NCBI GenBank assembly: GCA_002778215.1
Contig: PCDM01000002.1
Location: 1-64,000, forward strand
Direction of reading: 5' to 3'
Length of the DNA: 64,000 nt
Source: Esteya vermicola
Taxonomy: Eukaryota > Ascomycota > Sordariomycetes > Ophiostomatales > Ophiostomataceae
Shown: positions 11,111 through 22,377 of the stretch, piece after piece
Layout: each line of letters starts with the position of its first letter
Position numbering within the stretch: position 1 is the stretch's first letter
Notes under the pieces: model-generated
The model's database searches: none
Seen by the model: only the letters and a program-made list of their open reading frames with translations
Told to the model about the DNA's origin: nothing
Program-made: the position numbers and the translations under genes

Positions 11111-12507
11111 ATGCCTTGGAAGAGCATGCCCACGTCTAGACAGCCTCCATTTTCGGGGTAAGAAGATCACCACAAAAAGTCATAGACACTTCTGACCGTT
11201 GCTGACAATGATGGACATGACAGGAACAGCCATGCGGTGGACACGAGGGGAAAGTGAGTAGAGCCTGATCACCCGCCGTCCATGGAGAAAACTGACTCTT
11301 CTGCATCAGGCTCCGCTGCTCTGTTGGTGGCGAGTGGAAGCCCCGCCACGAATTCTCGAGCACGCAGCTGGGAAAGTTTGATCGATCTCGAGCACTGCCC
11401 AGCAATCCCGGCATTGCCTGCCGAGTGCATACGACGCAGCCGGCTCGCGAGTTGCAGTGCGAGGGACCCTGCAGCCTGTGGCGTCCTCTCGAACATTTCA
11501 GCAAGAACAGCAAGGCCAGCGGAAAATACGTAGGTCTCCATTCTCTATTGTCTCTTCTCTGTCGTCCATTCTCCACAACTGACGACGACAGTGGTGCATC
11601 GACTGCACGACGTGGCAGCTGAGCGTGGAGCCAGGCATGGTGCCTTGCCCGCCTCCCAACTCGATTCTAGAGGTTGACGAGCTGGCCTTGCTTCATTCTT
11701 CGGAGCCAATGGACGAGGCTATCGAGGAGAACCGAGCCGATCGAGTGGAGAAAGTAGGTCGAGTGTGAAGCGGCGGTAGGCAGACGAGGCAGACGGGGCT
11801 GACGCATGCTATCTAGTGGATCCAGGATAACCCGAGCGAGATGGCCGACTATTTCGGAGTCGAGAACACGACGCAGCCGTCGGTGGTGGACAGTGTCTCT
11901 GAGGTGTCTGAGGTGTCTGAGCCCACGCTGATGGACGACGTCTCGGGCATCACTCTGGCCGGACTGCCGCAGCCTCTCAGCGTGACGAACCTCGGCCGCG
12001 TTGGCCGCTACGACGAGTCAGCCAAGGCCCGGACGAGGCCCTCCAACTCGTACGGCTTCAGCAGCCGCAGTGACAAGACGGCCAGCATGTCGACGGACAC
12101 GCGAAGTGAGAGCTCAGACTCCAAGGCGACGGTTGTGGCCGGCAGCATCGGAGATACGGAGCCCCAGACGCTATATGCAACCTCGCACTCGGGCTCGGAT
12201 GCCGGCGATGTCGTCCTGGCACATAATGAGCTGACGTATCCCATGTCGGCATTGACGGGACCCCCCGAGCGAGTCCGGTCTCCGGGTGCCAGCGGATGGG
12301 CACGACCGGTTCGTCTTGGCCCTCTACAAACCACTTGGATTGATCTGCAGAGAGATGTTCATGTACTGACTACAGGAATAGGACCAGCGCAAGATTTCTT
12401 GGGCCCCTCCGCGATACGTGCTTGGAGGCAGCGGACCCGACTTTTTCGAGTTTTACAGCCTGCAGCAATCTGCGCACGACACGGGCACCCAGCGCGATTC
12501 GGTCTAA
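11111..12507 (+). CDS. Stc1-like zinc-finger protein
   Basis: I reconstruct six exons: 11111-11157, 11224-11253, 11310-11529, 11592-11753, 11817-12308 and 12382-12507, giving 358 residues. Residues 27-125 match the Stc1 domain: CSVGGEWKPRHEF opens the first finger, then QCEGPCSLWRPLEHFSKN, and WCIDCTTWQ after the third intron, followed by VEPGMVPCPPPNS. In fission yeast Stc1 is a LIM-like adaptor that links the RNAi machinery to the CLRC H3K9 methyltransferase. Fungal Stc1-domain proteins outside yeasts are mostly uncharacterised, so a heterochromatin role is inferred from the family. The remainder is a Ser-rich disordered tail. The last intron (12309-12381) uses a weak GTTCGT donor and skips a CAG too close to the TACTGAC branch; it restores a frame ending DQRKISWAPPRY...RDSV. 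The domain is secure; the first two exons and the last are less so. Confidence 0.75.
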
Positions 12508-14633
12508 GTCGCAGGGATAGTGGGAGAGAGCCCGGAAGATGTCGGGCCTCTAGGAGACCGACGAGCCATTGGAATTTTGAGGGTAATCTGAGGCATGAAA
12601 GTGGTAGAGGAAGAATGGACAAGAGGGCGCATATTGGGCGTGTATTCCAGAGATGAGTAATGGCAAATCGTTCCAAGCCTCGGTATGGCGATTCTTGGCA
12701 AGGATGATTCTTGTTCATGCACGCCTGTATGCCAGTCCTCAAAGGGCTATTTCGGTTTAGAATTGAATATTAGGAAACTCTCTCTGCCAACATGCTCGTC
12801 ACATGTGATCCTTGTCGACTTTAAAAATCAAAGAGAACAAAAAAGCAATGACATGATTGTTGAATACATCTGCTTTTCACTCTTGTGCACTGCCCTATCG
12901 GGTACCGAGACGTCTATACAGTAGTGTACAGGCCAAGCCTCCCATCCTGCTGCAGGTCGATTCAGCCTTGCGAGTATTACATAATCATATTGGTAGGGGG
13001 GTCACCTGTGCCACGATAAGAGGGTCTCGATTGGGCCATGAGCGGCGTGCATCCGAGCAGGGTTGCATGGGCTTGGGAAAGATAGGGCAAGTGGGCAGGA
13101 GTGGGGAAGGCGTGCAGTTCCCCCCTCCCCTCCCCTCCTCTCCTCTCCTCTTCTATCATATCCTGATTCCAGCGTCGGTGGGCGGAGAGGAGAGGCGCAT
13201 GAAACGAGAAATCAGAGGAGGAGAGGAGCGACCAGCATGCGAGGCCATGCTCGTCGACCTATGGAAAGCGTCCACCTGGCATCCTGGCATCCACTCTCCG
13301 AGTACTGACTGGTCCCTTTTCCGAGTACTTTGCGAGAACTTTCTGCGAGAATCTTTCGAGTACGGAGTACTTTTTCGAGTCGAGTTGGCTGCAGGTGGCC
13401 TATGCGGGAATAGCTCGTCGGCGAGCTGGCTGCACTGCTCTGCGATACTCTTATTTAATGGACTCCCTGGACGAACGACTACGGACGAGTGGGCGACTAA
13501 CGAGTACGCCCTTGAGTGCTCTGGGCAGACCGAGGTGCATAGCCGCACAGCCAGCGCTCCATGTCATGCATGAGGAGAGTGCAGGAGCAGCCAAGAAAAA
13601 CAAAAGCGCACTTTTTCTATCGCACATGAGAAAGAAGTGTCTGCCTAGACCCGATCGGCCCTGCCTCTCTCTCTCTCTCTGTGTGTGTGTGTGTCTGTCT
13701 GTCCGGAGACGCTCGCTTCTCTTAGATCGTATCTGCACATGGCGAGCGAGCGAGCCATGACGAGCCACGACGCCCACCTCTATTGGTCCGACTCGAGAAG
13801 GAGGGTGACGGAGCCGTCGTATCGAGATGGGCTTTTTCTTTTAATTTGTGCCCGAACATGAAGAGGTTGCATCTCTTTTTCCCTTTTTTTTTTCTTTTTC
13901 GTTTTCGTTTCAGTTTTCTTGAAAAGAGAGAAGAGGGTTGCTCTGGTCCGAAATCCGGCTGCCTGCTGATACAGGAGTCTGACTATTTCTAGTATTCTTC
14001 TTCCCTCGACATATGTTTTCGTCCGTCTCTGCACATTGCCTCGCTATTTTGTGTCCAAAAAAGCCGTCTGTAACCTTGCTCTGACTCTCGTCATCACTGC
14101 CAAGAAGAGTCATGCTGCACTGGGATCCTATACTCTGGCGTGACAGTGACCGTTCCGTTTTGACTTGCCACACGATGCCGGCCCTACCCATTTTGATTTT
14201 TTGAGATTACCACTCATCGCTTGCCTGTCCGCATCGACAGAGACGACAGAGAGAAGAGTACGGCGGCTCTTGAGACGTCCTCTGGGACACAAAGACACAA
14301 ACACACGGGAACACGACAGTGGTGCGGGAAACACAAAGAGTCTGGGAGAAAAGAAAGGCGATTTGATCTGGTAGTGACGGCGTGAACAAGTTTCTGACCG
14401 TGACAAGACAAAAAAAGCGAGGTGGCGAGGTAACGGTACGACCAACGACTCCTGCCTACTTTATACGTCTGACGCCAGAGAGGGGGGTGCCCGAGTGCCT
14501 CTGTGTCTTTTTGGTGTCCTCATCTCGTTCGGGCACCTTGGGAAGAGCTGGGCTTGGGAAACGCCTCATCCACGCTCTCTCCTTTACTGCGGGACCTCTC
14601 AACAGCCTCATTATCCGACGAGCTCCCTCGAGG
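12508..14633. other. intergenic region with microsatellite and GTAC motif
   Basis: This 2.1-kb region lies between two plus-strand genes. A GAGTACGGAGTAC motif lies near 13,359, and CT then GT dinucleotide runs occupy 13,669-13,700. The 238-codon plus-strand frame at 12,857 has no protein-like pattern and was not accepted. The last few hundred bases must include the promoter and leader of the DUF7514-like gene. An in-frame upstream extension to 14,382 exists but starts with a composition unlike the protein. Confidence 0.5.
13669..13700. repeat. (CT)n(GT)n microsatellite
   Basis: A compound dinucleotide tract, CT followed by GT, in non-coding DNA. Confidence 0.7.
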
Positions 14634-16788
14634 ATGCCTACACCGACGGCTGCCGCCTCTGGTGTCTCTGGTGCCTGTGTCTCTGGTGATAATGGCACTG
14701 CTGATGGCCGGCCGTCTGCTGACAGATTCTCCTCTTCCCATGAGGCTCTCTGTCACCCTCTGCCATCGGATGTCACCTCAGCGTCCGCCAGTCGCCTGAA
14801 CCCGTCCACCCGCTCCTCCCGCTCCTCCTTTGCCTCTCCCTCCTCTTCTATTTCTTCTCCTGCCTCCTCCATCTCTTCTCCGTCTCCCTCTCTCTCCCCC
14901 AAATCACACCCCCTGCCACTCGCGTCTCCCTATGCAAAGACGGAGCGCCCCATGTCTCGACAGTCGTCTCCACAGCAGACACAGCAGACACAGCAGACGC
15001 AGCCGCCGTCTGCTCGACGTGGCTCGTCGTCGCCCGTCGTCTCTCCCCTCTCTCCACTGACGCCATTGTCGCCCCTGTCACAGCCCGTCACAGGACCCCT
15101 GCCGCCTCGACGGGGGTCCTCTTCTTCGTATGCGTCTGTCTCGGGCACCGCTCGCCAGACGTCGGAGCGCAAGACGAGCGTCCACTTTCGAGAACCCTTT
15201 GCCTCGGGCGGCGCAGGACCTCCACCGTCACAACAGAAGCAGCAGAAGCAGCAGCAGCAGCAGCAGCAGAGACCCAGGCCAGTGATTGAAGTCAGCGGAG
15301 AAGGAGATGCCGCTCGACCAGTCAGAAACGATGCCAAGCTAGAGAGAAAGGAAATCCAATGGGAAGGAGGCATGGCTGATCAGCTATCGCCCGTCGACCA
15401 GAAATGGGGTGTCCTGTTTGATGTCGACGGCCAGGCCACCAAGCGCTTCAACGAGATGATGCACAGTCTCGCCAGATTCATTGTAGGTGTCTTTAGTATG
15501 ACTCCTTTTGTTTTCTTCTTTCTTTTTAGCCCCCGCTGACGTTGCAGATTGACGAGATGCTTCCCAAAGGCGAGATTGTCATTGTGCCAGAAAAGCTGGC
15601 CACGTTTTACAACTTTCCTCGCATCGACCAAGAGGAGGTGTACTATTCAGGTGAGGATGAGCTGCTGCTTGCTCCTACAGCCGAGATGCTAATGGTCCAG
15701 CCCTCTTTCAACTTCCGAGCAAGAGCCTCTACCGCCCCCTGGCCGAGCTCTACGAAGACCTCGGTTGTGCCTACCACCTCGTGCAGACGCGGCCGGCGAC
15801 GCGGCCACACGTCCCGGCTCTGACGCCGGCCGGGTTTGCCCGATGGATGACGCTGCATATGCAGGCCTTTCCCGACACAGAGGCACGCCGGCTTGAGGGC
15901 GTGGTGGCGACGTCACCCCTCGAGGCCTCGGGAACGCTGGACGGCAGGCCGGAGCGGTTGCCGAAGCAGCTGTCACGATACCTGCTGCCACGGCGGCCGG
16001 ATGGGTATATGAGGCCGCGAGTGGAGCAGGCAGTGCGGCGGCATTTTGGGCAGGGGTACTTGCGAGAGGTACAAGGAAAGGAGGAGAGAGATCCTCGAGA
16101 AAGAGAACGAGAAAGAGAACGAGAACGAGAGAGAGAACGACAAAGAGAACAAGAGCAGAGCCGAAGTCGACGAGGACAGAGTCGACGAGGACAGAGTCGA
16201 GGGAGGGAAAGGAGCAGAGAACGAGAGCAAAATCGGAGCAGAAAGGACTGGGGGGAGAGAGGAGACAGGCAAGAAAGAGGAGAGAGAGGAGAGAGAGGAG
16301 ATAGGGGAGAGAGAGAGAGCCGGCCCAGGAGAAACACACGGCGCAGTCCACGACCGAGTCCACAGAGTCCTCGACGGAGATCCAGAAGTCGTCCCCGAGC
16401 AAGAGGACCCTCGACGAGACGATCCCCGTCCCATGACGTGCATGGCTACACGAACACAAAAGAGGGACGACATCATAGCCTGGCAGATGCCGAGCCTGGC
16501 TCGTCATCGGACTCTCTTTCGACCGAGTCTACCTATACACGCTACCCAGGACGGGGCTGCGTGAGAAAGGACAGTGGCTATGGCACGGTCAGAGATAGCA
16601 GCAGCCGGAGAAGCAGCGGGGCCAAGGCGCTGGCATGCGGGGAGAACAGCGGGGATGACAGCAGACCTGACAGAGGCAAGGCGAATGACGACAGCAGGGA
16701 GACGGGCAAGACTGGCAAGACTATGATGTCAAAGAGGGGGGACAACAGAGGGCAGACGTGGGATGACTTTCTTCCGAGGTCCAAGTGA
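14634..16788 (+). CDS. DUF7514-like protein with disordered flanks
   Basis: Three exons (14634-15482, 15548-15650, 15701-16788) give 679 residues. The N-terminal 230 residues are Ser/Pro-rich with a Gln tract from a CAG repeat. The conserved core spans roughly residues 255-445: DQKWGVLFDVDGQATKRFNEMMHSL, IIDEMLPKGEIVIVPEKL, then across the second intron SKSLYRPLAELYEDLGC, PALTPAGFARWMTLHMQAFPD and RPERLPKQLSRYLLP. This order matches the fungal DUF7514 proteins as I remember them; their function is unknown. After the core comes an Arg/Glu alternating tract and an RS-rich region, then a Ser-rich tail. The second intron is short (50 bp) and its acceptor was chosen because only it keeps the SKSLYRPLAELYEDLG frame. 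An in-frame upstream start at 14,382 is possible but its extension looks like leader sequence. Confidence 0.75.
15234..15270 (+). repeat. CAG repeat encoding a Gln tract
   Basis: CAG/AAG triplets inside the first exon of the DUF7514-like gene encode a QQKQQKQQQQQQQ stretch. Length variation among isolates would be expected. Confidence 0.8.
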
Positions 16789-18167
16789 GAGAGAGTCTTG
16801 TGACTTGTTTCAACAGTTATAGAACAGTGTTTTAGACTATATGTTTTTTTTCTTTTCTTATTTTTTTCACTTCCATTACCTTTTTTACAGTTTCTCGGAC
16901 CTTCTCTTAAACAGACTGCTTTATAGTAGGTCATTTCTGAATATACCCTATAGAGAACAGTCAGGATCTGCTCGAGTAAAGGGAGCCGACGACACTATGC
17001 TATCTGCACTACGTAGTCGCAGTTCGTGCCATTGGACAGAGATGCACGATAAGCCTTTCCATGACGTTGACGGTCGGAAATAGAGACCAGAGATGTCGAT
17101 GGCAAAGCCGGATATCTCGGCAGTTGTCCGGCACGGTGTGGCATAGTGCGGCATACGGAGTACGATTACGAAGTACGGTCGAAGCTGCGGCATGGTGACC
17201 GCATAGTGCCTGTTGTCCCCGGATTTTGTTCTTGGTCCTTTGTCGTCTTTTTTTTATTTTTTATTTTTCTCTTTCTTACCCCGACCACACGACCAATTCT
17301 GACGTCAAAGCAAAGAGACGAGAGTTGGATAGCTAGCAGGGAACGAGCCCTCTTTTTTTTTTCTACTCTGAAGGATGCCCTTCGTCATGGATGCGAGACA
17401 CGAGTGGACCAATAGTACTGCACGGAAAAGTGGAGAATATCTTTGCAAGATGCGTGAGGAAATGGAGGAAGAATGGGGAGGCAGAAGCAGAAGCAGAAGT
17501 AGAAGCAGAAGCAGAATTGAGAAATCACAAAGGAAAAAGGAGAAATAGAAGAAAAAGGAGAAAAGACGCAAGGCTCAGCCAGCAAAAAAAGAAAGATGAC
17601 AGCCATAGGCTTGGCTGGCTGGCGAGAGCATGCCAGCGAGAAGTGGAGACGACGAGGAAAAGGGAGAGGCTGTCTAGGAGAAACACAGGAGAAACAAAAA
17701 ACACGAGCCAAAAGCAAGAGAAGGGAAGCAGGAGGATTCCTTGGTCGATACGGTCCCAAAGGATCAGCATGGTCTGCTTGTTGGTAAAAATGTGGGCTTC
17801 TGGACAAGAGGCCGTCTTGCGGGGAGAGATGGTGCTCTGAGACGGAGGATGGAGGATGTGAACCATGCATATAAGAAGGAAGACTGGTCCTCGTCGGTGG
17901 CGGGTTGTTTTCGTCTCTCTTGTCTTTCTGTATTTTTCTCCTTTCTTTTTTTCTCCCCTCTCGTCTCTCGTCTCTCCTTCCCTCCTTCTTCTTTCTGGTC
18001 TTGCCTTTTTTGAAAATATTTGTCTCCTTCCTATTCCTTTCATCTGACTAATACCACTTCTTCTTTCCTTCCTCTTTTCTTTTCTCTATTTTTTTCATTT
18101 CTCCTCTTTCCCCCCTCTTCCCCTCTTCCCCTATCTCTTCACATGCCCCCCTGAATGCATCTCGGCC
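16789..18167. other. intergenic with CT-rich leader of the transporter gene
   Basis: This 1.4-kb gap lies upstream of the MFS transporter. It includes a CATACGGAGTACG motif at 17,153, an imperfect GCAGAA array near 17,480-17,515, and a strongly pyrimidine-rich stretch at about 17,905-18,140 on the sense strand, typical of leaders in this window. The minus-strand frames here are translations of the purine/pyrimidine asymmetry and were not accepted. Confidence 0.5.
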
Positions 18168-20358
18168 ATGAACAGACACGACAACGACGGAAAAGACGAG
18201 GCTCGGCCGCCTTCGGGCTCGGGCTCGTCAGACAAGTATAGCCAGGGCATGGCGAGACACCAAGAAGAGGCTGGCCACAGCCGCACCATCAACGTCGGCA
18301 GTCCCACGGAAACGTTCATGACCGACGCCATCGACAGTGAAGAGAAGCAGCGCCAGGAATGGACGCACAAGCTGCAGAATCCTCTCGCCGGTATCCCGCC
18401 ATCGGAGCTGGCCAACATGGGCGAGCGCTACTGCCGAGAAAAGGGCCTCTCGGGCAACGGCACGGCCACGGACGAGGACATTCGGGCCTTTCGACTGGGC
18501 GCCGTCATTGCCGGCAACCCCAAGCTCTACACGGGCGTGAACTCGAGGGGATACCGCGGTACCGGTCCGTTTTATGACCAGCTGACAGACCGCGAGCGAC
18601 AAGTGCTGCAGCGGGAAGTGACCCACAAATGGTCCAATCCATGGCAGCTCTATTCCGTCATTATTAGTAAGTTCTTTCTCTAGCAGCATGACATCATCAT
18701 CCAGTTGCTGACCCCGGCACTAGTCTGCTCCCTCTGTGCCGCCGTCCAGGGCATGGACGAGACGGTCGTCAACGGAGCCCAGGTCTTTTACAAGGTGGCC
18801 TTTCACATTGACGGCGATACGGACCGAGACTCGTGGCTCGTCGGCCTCTGCAACTCGGCGCCCTACCTCTGCTGTGCCGTCATCAGCTGCTGGCTCACAG
18901 AGCCGCTCAACAAGGCGTTTGGCCGCAAAGGCACCGTCTTTGTCTGCTGCGTCAGTACGTATATTTCTTCTCTTTTTCCCTCTCTCCTCTTATCCCTACC
19001 TTCTTTGCTGACCAGTAGTCTCTGCCCTGGCTTGCTTCTGGCAGGCCTTTACCAACTCTTGGTACCACATGTTCATTGCCCGCTTCATGCTGGGCTTTGG
19101 CATAGGCCCCAAATCCGCCACGACGCCCATCTTTGCCGCCGAATGTGCACCGCCCAAGCTGCGGGGTGCCCTCGTCATGCAGTGGCAGATGTGGACGGCG
19201 TTTGGCATCATGATGGGCTATGTGGCCGACCTCGCCTTTTACTTTGTGCCCTCGCACGGCATCGGCCAAGGCCTCAACTGGCGCCTCATGATGGGCTCGG
19301 CCATGCTGCCGGCCGTCATCGTCTGCCTGCTCATTCACACCTGCGTCGAATCGCCCCGCTGGTACCTGACTAAGGACCGCCATGCCGACGCCTACCACTC
19401 CGTCAGCCGCCTCCGCTTTGAAAAGGTCCAGGCAGCCCGGGACCTCTTTTACATGCACACCCTGCTGGAGGCCGAGCGCGATATCATGGCGGCCGGCCGC
19501 CCTACGAGCCGCATCAAGGAGTTCTTTACTGTGCGCCGCAACCGCAACGCCATGATTGCATCGGAAATCGTCATGTTCATGCAGCAGTTTTGCGGCGTCA
19601 ACGTGCTGGCCTACTACTCCTCGCAGATCTTTATCGACGCCAACCTCAGCGAGGTCAATGCTCTCGGCGCCTCGGTCGGCTGGGGCGTCATCAACTGGCT
19701 CTTTGCCATTCCCGCCTTTTACACCATTGACACGTACGGCCGCCGCAACCTGCTGCTGACGACGTTTCCCCTCATGGCCATCTTCTTGCTCTTTGCCGGC
19801 TGTTCCTTTTGGATCCCGGCCAACTCGGACGGCCGGGTCGCCTGCGTTGCCATTGCCATGTATCTCTTTGGCATGGTGTACTCGCCCGGTGAGGGTCCGG
19901 TGCCCTTTACCTACTCGGCCGAGGCTTATCCGCTGTACATTCGGTCTCTCGGCATGTCTCTGGCCACTGCCACCACGTGGTTCTTCAATTTCATCCTCTC
20001 CGTCACCTGGCCGCAGCTGCTGCGAGCCTTTAAGCCCCAGGGTGCCTTTGGCTGGTACGCTGGGTGGAATGTTGTCGGCTTCTTTGGCGTGCTCCTCTTT
20101 GTGCCCGAGACCAAGGCCAAGACACTCGAAGAGCTCGATGCCGTCTTTTCTGTGCCCCTCCACCAGCGCATGCGCCACGGCATGGACCAGTTCTTTTACT
20201 TTTTCCGCCGCTATGTTTTTTGCGGCGGCAGCCACATCCAGCCGCCTCCAGAGCCGTATGCTGACCAGGATACGAGATACAGGGACATGCAGTTTGCCGA
20301 GGAGCGCGAGCAAGAGCGTGAGCAAGCGCGTGAGCGTGATGCGAGCACGAGAGTGTAA
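18168..20358 (+). CDS. MFS sugar/polyol transporter
   Basis: Three exons (18168-18666, 18724-18954, 19019-20358) give 689 residues. A hydrophilic N-terminus of about 160 residues contains NPLAGIPPSELANMGERYC and HKWSNPWQLY, typical of fungal inositol/polyol-type transporters. The membrane part shows sugar-porter signatures: QGMDETVVNGAQ after TM1, the GRK loop in KAFGRKG, RFMLGFGIGPKSATTPIF, ESPRWYLTK at the end of TM6, the TM7 motif QQFCGVNVLAYYSS, DTYGRRNLL, and PETKAKTLEELDAVF after TM12. It is therefore a plasma-membrane proton symporter or facilitator of the sugar porter family. The substrate cannot be told from sequence; myo-inositol, hexose or another polyol are all possible. The third exon has alternative acceptors 3 bp apart (AG at 19015 or 19018). 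The C-terminus is a charged Glu/Arg/Gln tail. Confidence 0.88.
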
Positions 20359-20632
20359 AGAGGATTCCAAAACAAATCAAGAAAAAAACAAAAAAACCAC
20401 ATTACAAAGGAGAGAGCATACCACTGGAACTAGGAAATGGGAATCAAATGGAAACAAATGGATATAACTATGAACATGAATGCTAGCTTATGAATAACAA
20501 TCGTTAACTCTGTCACATGTCTTATGATATCATCTGTCGTCTATCGTGTCGTTGACCGCTGAAAAAAAAGGGGAAAAAAAAAGAAAAAAATAAGAAAGAA
20601 ATCGTGGGTGTATCTTGAGAGTAGATCAGTCA

Positions 20633-22377
20633 TTATGTGAGAATTCTGGCAGTCCGGCTGCTTCTGCCGCTGCTGCCACTGCCACTGACGCTCTCGGAGC
20701 TGGCCTTTTGGGCGCGCTCCATCGACTCCGTCTGCTCCTGTGCCACGCGCTCCTGCAGGGCCGTCCAGTCCGACTTCCAGTTCTCGATGCTGGCGGTGAG
20801 CTCGGGGTCGGCGTCGGCGGGCACGTAGGCGCGGCAGCTGACCTCGATGGCGCGCAGCTGGAGACGGAGAAAGGCGACCTCGGAAGCGAGCTCTTCGGCG
20901 CGGTCATTCGCCGCCACGAGCTGACTCAGCATGATATTCTGGACGTGCTGTTTTGATGTTGTTAATATTAGACGACAGACAGGAGAAGAAAGGATGGTGA
21001 CAGACTCACCTCGTGTTCTTCGTTCCGCTCTTGGAGGCGTGTGAGGACGGCGGCCAGCTCGCCGGCGAGCTCGTCGCAGGCGGCAGCCAGCTGCTGCGCG
21101 TTCTGGGAGGGTGGTGGTGACAATGGAGGAGATGGTGACAAGGACGGAGGTGGTGACAAGGACGGAGGTGGTGACAAGGATGGAGGTGGCGACAATGGGC
21201 TGACATGGACCGTCTCGACCTCTCTCACGCAGACAGTCGCATCGGTCTTGGCAACATTGACCTTTCGGACGGGAGAGGCCATGTCGTCTTCGCTCCGTCT
21301 CTTGCGCGGACGACGGGCTGCGATGATGACGGGAGCTGGCGCCAGAGGTCCGTCCAGCAGAGGCTCTGCCTCATCTTTTCCAGTCCTCTGGAGCGACGGC
21401 AAGAGCATTGGTCTCTGATGGTGGTGTTGGTGGTGGTGGTGGTGGTGGTGGCGGCGATGTTGTTGACGCTGCTGTTGATGACGCTGTCGTGCTATAAAGC
21501 CCTTTTCCGCACGTGACAAGACCGCCTCCATCTCGTCGACGCGGGCATGCAGTGTGCTGAGGATATCGTCGTCGTAGTAGTAGCGATAGGGGCGGCGGGC
21601 GTGGTGAGGACGCGGAGGACGCGGAGTGCGAGGCGTGTGGGTGTGTGTCGGCGGCGGAGAGGGGGCGTGGGGAAAGGGAGCCTGGGGGGGACGCGGCGTG
21701 GAGGTCAGGGAAGCGACCTTCTTGCGGGAGGCTACCGCTACTGCCTCGGCGGGAGCGGTGGTGAGGTGGCGCACGAGATCGTTGAGGCGGTCGACGAGGA
21801 CGTCTCTGCTGTCTTCGGCGAGGCCGAGGCCGAAGCTGCTGTTGCTGCTGTGCCCGGTGCTGTCGGAGTAGTCGTCGGAGTAGTCGTCGGAGCCGTCCGG
21901 GACTATATTGTCCGAGTTGTCCGAGTTGTCCGAGTCGGCGTCGACGTCCCGGCTATAGAGACCGCCGCGCAGAGAGGGCCGGCGGCGGAGAGGCGACAGG
22001 GGCGACGACATGGTGATGCCGAGCTGGTGCAGGCTGGCGAGGTGCATGTGGCCGCTGGTGCTGCTGAGACTGCGCCAGCTGCGGCTCGTGCTGCGGTCGC
22101 TGCTCACCGACAGCGGCGAGGGCACGCTGCCACCCGAGACGGAGGACAGCCGCACGCCGTCGCCGTCGTCTCTGTCGTCTCTGTCCTGTCCGTCGCTCTC
22201 GTCTCCCCGCCTGTCTCGCAGCCTCCTCATTCTCTTTCTGTTCTCCTTGTCGTCGTCGTCGTCCTCCTCACCGCCACCGCCCATCTGGCCCATCTGGCCC
22301 ATCTGGCGGACGGGTCGCTGCATCTTGCGCCGCAGCCGTCGCTGGGACGGTGGCGGCGTCACGGGACCCATGGACAT
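20633..22377 (-). CDS. disordered protein with C-terminal coiled coil
   Basis: Two exons (22377-21010 and 20947-20633) around a 62-bp intron give 560 residues. The start is the first in-frame ATG, as the frame extends further up only from a TTG. I do not recognise the family. The protein begins with basic and then acidic runs (RRLRRK, EEDDDDDKEN), followed by Ser/Asp-rich sequence with DSDNSDNSDN and DDYSDDYSDS repeats. A helical segment near residues 285-315 (ILSTLHARVDEMEAVLSRAE) is followed by a His-rich run, a Pro-rich repeat LSPPPS in about four copies, and a C-terminal heptad-like region (LAAACDELAGELAAVLTRLQERNEEHE, continued in exon 2 as ANDRAEELASEVAFLRLQL). A structural or scaffold role is possible but unproven. 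The upstream purine-rich sense sequence could hide an additional exon. Confidence 0.6.
21130..21198 (-). repeat. 18-bp tandem repeat encoding LSPPPS
   Basis: About four near-identical 18-bp units (plus-strand unit GGTGGTGACAAGGACGGA) lie in frame within the coiled-coil protein gene and give repeated Leu-Ser-Pro-Pro-Pro-Ser. It looks like a recent slippage expansion. Confidence 0.75.

Noticed and set aside
12857..13573. 238-codon plus-strand frame
   Set aside because: It spans low-complexity CT/GA sequence and a GTACGGAGTAC motif; no protein-like conservation pattern, splice structure or domain.
15689..16507. 272-codon frame antisense to the DUF7514-like gene
   Set aside because: Leu/Ser-rich mirror of the Arg/Glu tract; no motif.
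18952..20370. 472-codon frame antisense to the transporter
   Set aside because: Long antisense frames are common opposite GC3-rich genes; the plus strand has all sugar-porter motifs.
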